Shown in pieces: positions 59,387 through 64,000 of a DNA stretch of 64,000 nucleotides. Below the pieces are notes generated by a model. The model saw only the letters and a list, made by a program, of their open reading frames with translations. It did not search any database and had not been told where the DNA came from. Every line of letters begins with the position of its first letter. The stretch's first letter is position 1. Both the position numbers and the translations under genes were made by a program. Source of the stretch: Pseudorhodoplanes sp. (GTDB lineage: Bacteria; Pseudomonadota; Alphaproteobacteria; Rhizobiales; Xanthobacteraceae); assembly GCA_022843165.1 (NCBI GenBank), contig JALHOD010000009.1:62001-126000 (forward strand). The letters are read 5' to 3'.

Positions 59387-61522
59387 ATGGCTTTGGGACG
59401 GCGAAAGCCGCGCGCGCGCCGCGAACCCGGATTCGGGGAGGCGCGACCGGCCGGCGATCTGCGCATTGCCCCCGAGGACCGCATCGGCGGCGGCGAACCG
59501 CGCCGCAATCCCCCGCGCGCGCCCTCCGAATCCCGGGCCGCACCCTCCCGAAAGCCGCGGCGGGGCAGTGGCGACGGCGGCGGCCCGCACCGGCCGAAAC
59601 GCAACCGGCTCGGACGGCTGGTCTATTGGGGGCTGGTGCTCGCGCTCTGGGGCATCATCGGGGCGATCGGCCTCACCATCTGGATCGGCGCGCATCTGCC
59701 CGCCATCCAGTCGCTGGAAGTGCCCAAGCGCCCGCCCTCGATCCAGATCACCGGCACCGACGGCCGGGTGCTGGCGACGCGCGGCGACAGCGGCGTGTCG
59801 GCGACGCTGAAGGACCTGCCGCCTTACGTTCCTCAGGCCTTCATCGCGATCGAGGATCGGCGGTTCTACGAGCATTACGGCCTCGATCCGGTGGGCATTG
59901 CGCGCGCGCTGGCGGCCAATGTCCTGCGCCGCGGCGTCGCCCAGGGCGGCTCCACCATCACCCAGCAACTTGCGAAGAACCTATTCCTGACACAGGAACG
60001 CACGCTCACCCGCAAGATGCAGGAAGCCGTGCTGGCCCTGTGGCTGGAACGCAAATTCTCCAAAACCGAGATTCTGGAGCTCTATCTCAATCGCGTTTAC
60101 TTCGGTGCCGGCGCCTATGGCGTGGAAGCTGCGGCGCAGCGCTATTTCGCCAAGCACGCGCGACAATTGTCGGTCGCGGAAGCGGCGATGCTGGCAGGTC
60201 TGGTCAAATCGCCGTCACGATTGGCGCCGACGCGGAATCCCGGCGGTGCCGAGCGCCGCGCGCAAGTCGTGCTCGGCGCGATGGCGGACGAAGGCTTCAT
60301 CTCCGGCGCAAAGGCCAAGGCCGCGATCGCCGATCCCGCGCATGCGCTGAAGCATGCCAGCACCGGTTCGAGCAATTACGTCGCCGACTGGATCATGGAC
60401 GTACTCGACGATCTGATCGGCCGCGTCGAGGATGATATCATTGTCGAGACGTCGATCGATCCCGCGCTGCAATCCGCGGCCGAAGCAAGTCTGGTGGACG
60501 AACTTGCCGCCAAGGGCGCGAAGTTCGGCGTGGAACAGGGCGCGCTGGTGGCGATGACGCCGGACGGTGCGGTGCGCGCGTTGGTCGGCGGCCGCAATTA
60601 TGCGGAGAGCCAGTTCAATCGCGCGGTCTCGGCGAAACGTCAGCCCGGTTCGGCCTTCAAGCCCTTCGTCTATCTCACCGCACTGGAGCGCGGCCTGACG
60701 CCCGACACCGTCCGCGAAGACAAGCCAATCGTGCTGAAGGGCTGGAAGCCCGAAAACTATACGCGCGAGTATTTTGGTCCGGTGACGCTCACGCAGGCGC
60801 TCGCGATGTCGCTCAACACGGTGTCGGTCCGCCTGACGCTGGAGTTCGGTCCCACCGCGGTGACGCGCACTGCACACCGGCTGGGCATCGCCTCCAAGCT
60901 CGAAGCCAACCCCTCGATCGCGCTCGGAACGTCCGAAGTGTCGCTGATGGAGATGGTGACGGCGTTTGCGCCATTCGCCAATTCCGGCATGGCAATCGTG
61001 CCGCATGTGGTGGAAAGCGTACGGCTGAGGGACGACAGGAAAATCTTGTATCGCCGCGTTCCGCAAAGCCTCGGCCAGATCGTCGAGCCGCGCTATATCG
61101 GCATGATGAATGCCATGATGCAGGAAACCTTATTGAGCGGCACCGCGCGCAAGGCGGACCTTGCCGGCCGCCCTGCCGCCGGCAAGACCGGCACCAGCCA
61201 GGATTTCCGCGACGGCTGGTTCGTCGGCTATACGGCGCAGCTTGTCGCCGGGGTGTGGCTCGGAAACGACGATTCCTCGCCCACCAAAAAAATGACCGGC
61301 GGCGGTCTGCCGGCGGATATCTGGGCGCGCTTCATGAAGGCGGCGCATCGCAACGTCGCTGTCGCAAGCCTGCCGGGATTTTCGGGCGGCTTCTTCAATG
61401 CATCGCCGCCGGCGATCCCATCACCTATGTCCGCGCCGGAACGTGCGCCTTCGCCGTCGGTGCGACCGGAATCCGGCACCATGGATGGCTGGCTCCTGGA
61501 TCGCTTGTTCGGACGCCGCTAG
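59387..61522 (+). CDS. Class A penicillin-binding protein (PBP1A family)
   Basis: 711 residues starting at ATG 59387. It is a bifunctional murein glycosyltransferase/transpeptidase in the inner membrane. A basic, disordered N-terminal cytoplasmic tail (residues 1-75), a single membrane helix near 77-100 (YWGLVLALWGIIGAIGLTIW), then the GT51 domain with Glu156 in EDRRFYEHYG and GGSTITQQLAKNLFL. The transpeptidase has S422-x-x-K425 (SAFK), S475-L-N and K600-T-G-T. Short linker and no OB insertion suggest the PbpC/1C-like smaller class. It is convergent with the MFS gene, and the two stops share CTAG. Confidence 0.95.
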   Translation: MALGRRKPRARREPGFGEARPAGDLRIAPEDRIGGGEPRRNPPRAPSESRAAPSRKPRRGSGDGGGPHRPKRNRLGRLVYWGLVLALWGIIGAIGLTIWIGAHLPAIQSLEVPKRPPSIQITGTDGRVLATRGDSGVSATLKDLPPYVPQAFIAIEDRRFYEHYGLDPVGIARALAANVLRRGVAQGGSTITQQLAKNLFLTQERTLTRKMQEAVLALWLERKFSKTEILELYLNRVYFGAGAYGVEAAAQRYFAKHARQLSVAEAAMLAGLVKSPSRLAPTRNPGGAERRAQVVLGAMADEGFISGAKAKAAIADPAHALKHASTGSSNYVADWIMDVLDDLIGRVEDDIIVETSIDPALQSAAEASLVDELAAKGAKFGVEQGALVAMTPDGAVRALVGGRNYAESQFNRAVSAKRQPGSAFKPFVYLTALERGLTPDTVREDKPIVLKGWKPENYTREYFGPVTLTQALAMSLNTVSVRLTLEFGPTAVTRTAHRLGIASKLEANPSIALGTSEVSLMEMVTAFAPFANSGMAIVPHVVESVRLRDDRKILYRRVPQSLGQIVEPRYIGMMNAMMQETLLSGTARKADLAGRPAAGKTGTSQDFRDGWFVGYTAQLVAGVWLGNDDSSPTKKMTGGGLPADIWARFMKAAHRNVAVASLPGFSGGFFNASPPAIPSPMSAPERAPSPSVRPESGTMDGWLLDRLFGRR

Positions 61523-62727
61523 CCGCCGGCTTTGTGCAGGGCAGGCGGAATGCGCCGCGACAGCAGCCAGAACAGCAGCGTCAGCGCGCCCATCGCCGTG
61601 ACTGCAATGGCCAGCGGCCATGCGGTCGTGTCGAGCAAGGCCACCACCGTGACCCCCGCCACCACAGCAAAGAATTGCGGAATGAAGCCGAGCAGCGAGG
61701 ACGCAGCCCCGGCGCGGTCCGGAAACGGCGAAAGACCTCCCGCCATGCCTTGCGGAAAGGTCAGGCCAAGACCGATCGTATAGAGCGACATCGGCAATAC
61801 CACGGACAGGACAGACGACGACGATGCCAGCGTCAGCGTGATGAGCATCGTCAGGCCGCCACCCAGCAGTGCCGCCGCACCGAACCCGATCGTGCGATCA
61901 ATGCCGAGACGCGACACGATGCGCGATGCGATGTAGGTCCCGGTCAGATAGCCAAATGCGCTGGGCAGGAACGCAATCGCAAAGGCGAGAGGCGTCAGGC
62001 CGTAGATATCCTGCAGGATGAAAGACGCGCTGGAAAGCCAGGCGAACAGTCCCGTGTAGCAGGAGGCCACGATCCCGGCATACAGCAGGAAGTCGCGACG
62101 GCGTAGAATGGAGCCGTAGATCCGCAACATCGATCGCAGCGTGACCCGCTCAGGCGCACGCGCCTTCAGCGTCTCCGGGAGTTTCCACCATGCCATTGCC
62201 CCGAGCGTAATACCCGCGATGAGCAATGCCGCAAAGGCCGAACGCCATCCGAAGGCCGTGTGCAGGACGCCGCCGACCACCGGGCCGACAATGGGCGCCA
62301 GCGCCATGATCGCGCCCATCACCGAGAGTTCCTTGCCGGCCCGTGCGCCGCTATAGAGATCGCGCACTACCGCACGCGCCAGCACGATGGCGCCGGCGGC
62401 TCCGAAAGATTGCAGCGCGCGTGCGGCAATCAGAATGTCAATTGACGGCGCGACGGTGCAGATCAGGCTGGCGGCGCAGAAGATCACCACTGCGACCAGC
62501 AGCACCAGCCGGCGCCCATAACGGTCGGACAAAGGCCCGTACACGATCTGCCCAGCCGCAAATCCGATCAGATAGGCCGACAGAGTAAGTTGCACGCGTG
62601 TCGACGACACATTGAAGGCGCGGCCGATATCCGGCAGTGAGGGCAGATAGAGATCGGTCGACAATGGCCCGATCGCGGTCAAAGCCGCCAGCAGCGCCGT
62701 CAGCGCGAACGTGTCGGGACGAAACAT
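61519..62727 (-). CDS. Bcr/CflA-family MFS multidrug exporter
   Basis: 402 residues from ATG 62727. It has 12 helices. Family motifs are LTAIGPLSTDLYLPSLPDIG, the loop 2-3 motif GQIVYGPLSDRYGRRLVLLV, and the helix-4 motif ARALQSFGAAGAIVLARAVV (Bcr/CflA antiporter motif). It probably exports small hydrophobic drugs with proton exchange. It is convergent with the PBP gene. Upstream lies the YgjP-like gene on the same strand, 27 bases away, possibly in the same operon. Confidence 0.92.
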   Translation of the reverse strand: MFRPDTFALTALLAALTAIGPLSTDLYLPSLPDIGRAFNVSSTRVQLTLSAYLIGFAAGQIVYGPLSDRYGRRLVLLVAVVIFCAASLICTVAPSIDILIAARALQSFGAAGAIVLARAVVRDLYSGARAGKELSVMGAIMALAPIVGPVVGGVLHTAFGWRSAFAALLIAGITLGAMAWWKLPETLKARAPERVTLRSMLRIYGSILRRRDFLLYAGIVASCYTGLFAWLSSASFILQDIYGLTPLAFAIAFLPSAFGYLTGTYIASRIVSRLGIDRTIGFGAAALLGGGLTMLITLTLASSSSVLSVVLPMSLYTIGLGLTFPQGMAGGLSPFPDRAGAASSLLGFIPQFFAVVAGVTVVALLDTTAWPLAIAVTAMGALTLLFWLLSRRIPPALHKAGG

Positions 62728-62754
62728 GGACAACTTTCGCGCGCGGGCGCGCGG

Positions 62755-63603
62755 TCAGGCACGCGCCCGGCGTTTGGTCACGGGGCGGCGCGCGGGGTCG
62801 GGATCGGATTGCGGCATACCATAGCGGTGCAGATCGGTGCCATAGACGTCGAGCCAGTTCTTGGCGCGTCGCATGTTCGGGCAGATCCGTTCGACCAGTC
62901 GCCAGAACCGCACCGAATGATTCATCTCGACCAGATGCGCGACTTCATGCGCGGCGAGATAATCGAGCACATGCGGCGGCGCCAGGATCAGACGCCAGGA
63001 ATAGGACAGCACGCCCGTGCTTGAGCAGGAGCCCCAGCGGCTCGCCTGATCGCGGACCGAAATGCGTTTGATTTCAACGCCGAGGCGCTCGGCCGCACGG
63101 CCGCTGGCCATTTCGAGATCGTTTTTGGCTTCCCGGCGCAGGAAATCGCCGACCCGCCGGTCGATATGCGGCGCGTCTCCCGCCACGCACAGGGTGCGCT
63201 CGCCATCCTCGCCGATTTCGATCCAGACCGTGCCACGCCGGCCCTTACGATGCACAATGCGATGCGGCTGGCCGCGCAGAGGGACAACTGTGCCATGCAC
63301 GAAGGGCGTTGCCTCCGGCAGACGATGCAAACGCTGCGCGATCCAGCCGCCGTGCTGCTCCGCAAATGCCTTGGCTTCCTTCAGGCTGCCGCGCGGCGGC
63401 ATGGTGAGCACGACTTCGCGCGTCGCCGCCTGAATTCGCAACGTATAACGCCGCGCCTGACGATGGCGGCGCACCCGCACCAGATAAATCGCCTTGTCAT
63501 GGACGACCTGAATAGCCTGGGGCTCGGTCGGACGGCGGTAAAGGAGGGCACGAAGCGACATGGACGGCAAAACCTCGAACAAGAACTTTGAGGATAGTGC
63601 CAT
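62755..63603 (-). CDS. YgjP-like (DUF45) zinc metallopeptidase family protein
   Basis: 282 residues from ATG 63603 (ATG 63561 is an alternative). The C-terminal half has the motif SVRDQASRWGSCSSTGVLSY and the HExxH-type site HEVAHLVEMNHSVRFWRLVE (His, Glu, His plus downstream His/Phe), typical of the DUF45/YgjP group. The N-terminal half has a small beta domain (RYTLRIQAATREVVLTMPPR). The family is predicted to be metal-dependent proteases or nucleases of unknown role. Upstream is an AT-rich intergenic region. Confidence 0.88.
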   Translation of the reverse strand: MALSSKFLFEVLPSMSLRALLYRRPTEPQAIQVVHDKAIYLVRVRRHRQARRYTLRIQAATREVVLTMPPRGSLKEAKAFAEQHGGWIAQRLHRLPEATPFVHGTVVPLRGQPHRIVHRKGRRGTVWIEIGEDGERTLCVAGDAPHIDRRVGDFLRREAKNDLEMASGRAAERLGVEIKRISVRDQASRWGSCSSTGVLSYSWRLILAPPHVLDYLAAHEVAHLVEMNHSVRFWRLVERICPNMRRAKNWLDVYGTDLHRYGMPQSDPDPARRPVTKRRARA

Positions 63604-63739
63604 ACCCCTCCCCCCGATCAGCCCTCTGCAGAAAATAAAGCCTGACCCACTAGCTGCAGGTCAGAAAGTGATTCAGCTTGCTATATATTGTGATTTTAAA
63701 GATTGAATAACGATTCATTTTATATTCAAAGGAGTTCCC

Positions 63740-63787
63740 GTGGGCCGAGCCGAATGCCAGCTCGAAAATCCGCTAAAAAATCAATAA
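63740..63787 (+). CDS. Candidate 15-codon leader-like peptide
   Basis: GTG GGC CGA GCC GAA TGC CAG CTC GAA AAT CCG CTA AAA AAT CAA TAA (MGRAECQLENPLKNQ) is preceded by AAAGGAG (63728-63734), five bases before the GTG. Upstream is a long AT-rich stretch (GCTATATATTGTGATTTTAA) with promoter-like content. It is too short to judge by composition. I include it as a candidate only. Confidence 0.2.
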   Translation: MGRAECQLENPLKNQ

Positions 63788-63894
63788 TAACAAAGGCTTC
63801 CGGGAATCGATATTGCGCGGCAGAATTCGGGCGTTCTAGGCCGCTTTTCAGCTGATTCGTACTGCGGAGCCCGGTCAGGGCGATCAGCCAGGGC

Positions 63895-64000
63895 TCAGGC
63901 CACCGCGCGGGGCGCGGCCTTGCGAGTCCCCGGCAACTGACAGGACAGCACGAAATCGGCAATGCGAGGCGCGATCTCGGACCGGAAGCGTGAGCCGTTG
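63895..64000 (-). CDS. 3' end of an unidentified gene (5' end outside window)
   Basis: The minus strand is open from the right edge to a TGA at 63895, giving 34 residues: NGSRFRSEIAPRIADFVLSC and QLPGTRKAAPRAVA. The codon composition is that of a coding region. No family can be recognised from so short a fragment. The 291 bases between it and the YgjP-like gene are non-coding apart from the candidate leader peptide at 63740. Confidence 0.4.
   Translation of the reverse strand, partial: NGSRFRSEIAPRIADFVLSCQLPGTRKAAPRAVA

Noticed and set aside
63726-63962. Minus-strand 78-codon open frame near the right edge
   Set aside because: It overlaps the coding end of the partial gene in another frame and has poor composition and no motif.

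Overview
The window is a high-GC chromosomal segment from an alphaproteobacterium, most likely order Hyphomicrobiales (Rhizobiales) near the Bradyrhizobium/Xanthobacteraceae side. The reasons are the GC-rich codon use, the Zur, GlnD, PBP1A and IspG types, the large number of periplasmic solute-binding proteins (Bug, TRAP-DctP, TRAP-TAXI, branched-chain and sulfonate types), and dispersed palindromic repeats of the kind common in that group. No tRNA, rRNA, CRISPR array, integrase or transposase was seen.

Layout. 1-7.7 kb: mixed housekeeping genes (ispG, an EamA exporter, zur, a patatin phospholipase, a macrodomain deacetylase, glk). It contains a small lower-GC island with a DUF2188 gene and a gene broken by a one-base deletion. 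7.8-12.8 kb: a leftward operon (Bug-type binding protein, MaoC hydratase, acyl-CoA dehydrogenase, CaiB-type CoA-transferase, DoxX, carboxymuconolactone decarboxylase-family protein). 12.9-24 kb: a cyclase-family hydrolase, three MetE-like zinc methyltransferases around a branched-chain-type binding protein, a GntR regulator, protocatechuate 3,4-dioxygenase (pcaGH), 3-oxoadipyl-CoA thiolase (pcaF) and a CatI/CatJ-type CoA-transferase.

24-30.5 kb holds a compact rightward operon with every step of CoA-dependent side-chain shortening of hydroxycinnamates: enoyl-CoA hydratase, feruloyl-CoA synthase-like ligase, thiolase, SDR dehydrogenase and a 4-hydroxybenzoyl-CoA thioesterase-like protein. A convergent MarR gene follows. 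Related palindromes lie before this operon, in front of the adjacent DctPQM transporter, and before an indolepyruvate oxidoreductase-like gene pair (iorAB). I infer a single aromatic-acid regulon. 37.5-44.2 kb: two tandem TAXI binding proteins, a ThDP-dependent enzyme, a fused TRAP permease and an ACMSD-like amidohydrolase that lacks the first His of its HxH metal motif. This looks like an uptake-plus-decarboxylation module of unknown substrate.

44.3-64 kb returns to general functions: mutS, membrane proteins, an OsmC protein, a sulfonate/nitrate-type ABC transporter, glnD, a diheme cytochrome c peroxidase with a cupredoxin and a chemoreceptor, two paralogous small secreted peptides, a class A penicillin-binding protein, a Bcr/CflA exporter and a YgjP-like metallopeptidase. 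Both window edges cut through genes.

Together the central 36 kb looks like a catabolic region for lignin-derived aromatics. Imported hydroxycinnamates would be shortened to hydroxybenzoates, and protocatechuate ring cleavage would feed 3-oxoadipate to PcaF. Several intermediate steps (O-demethylase or hydroxylase, PcaB, PcaD) are not in this window.
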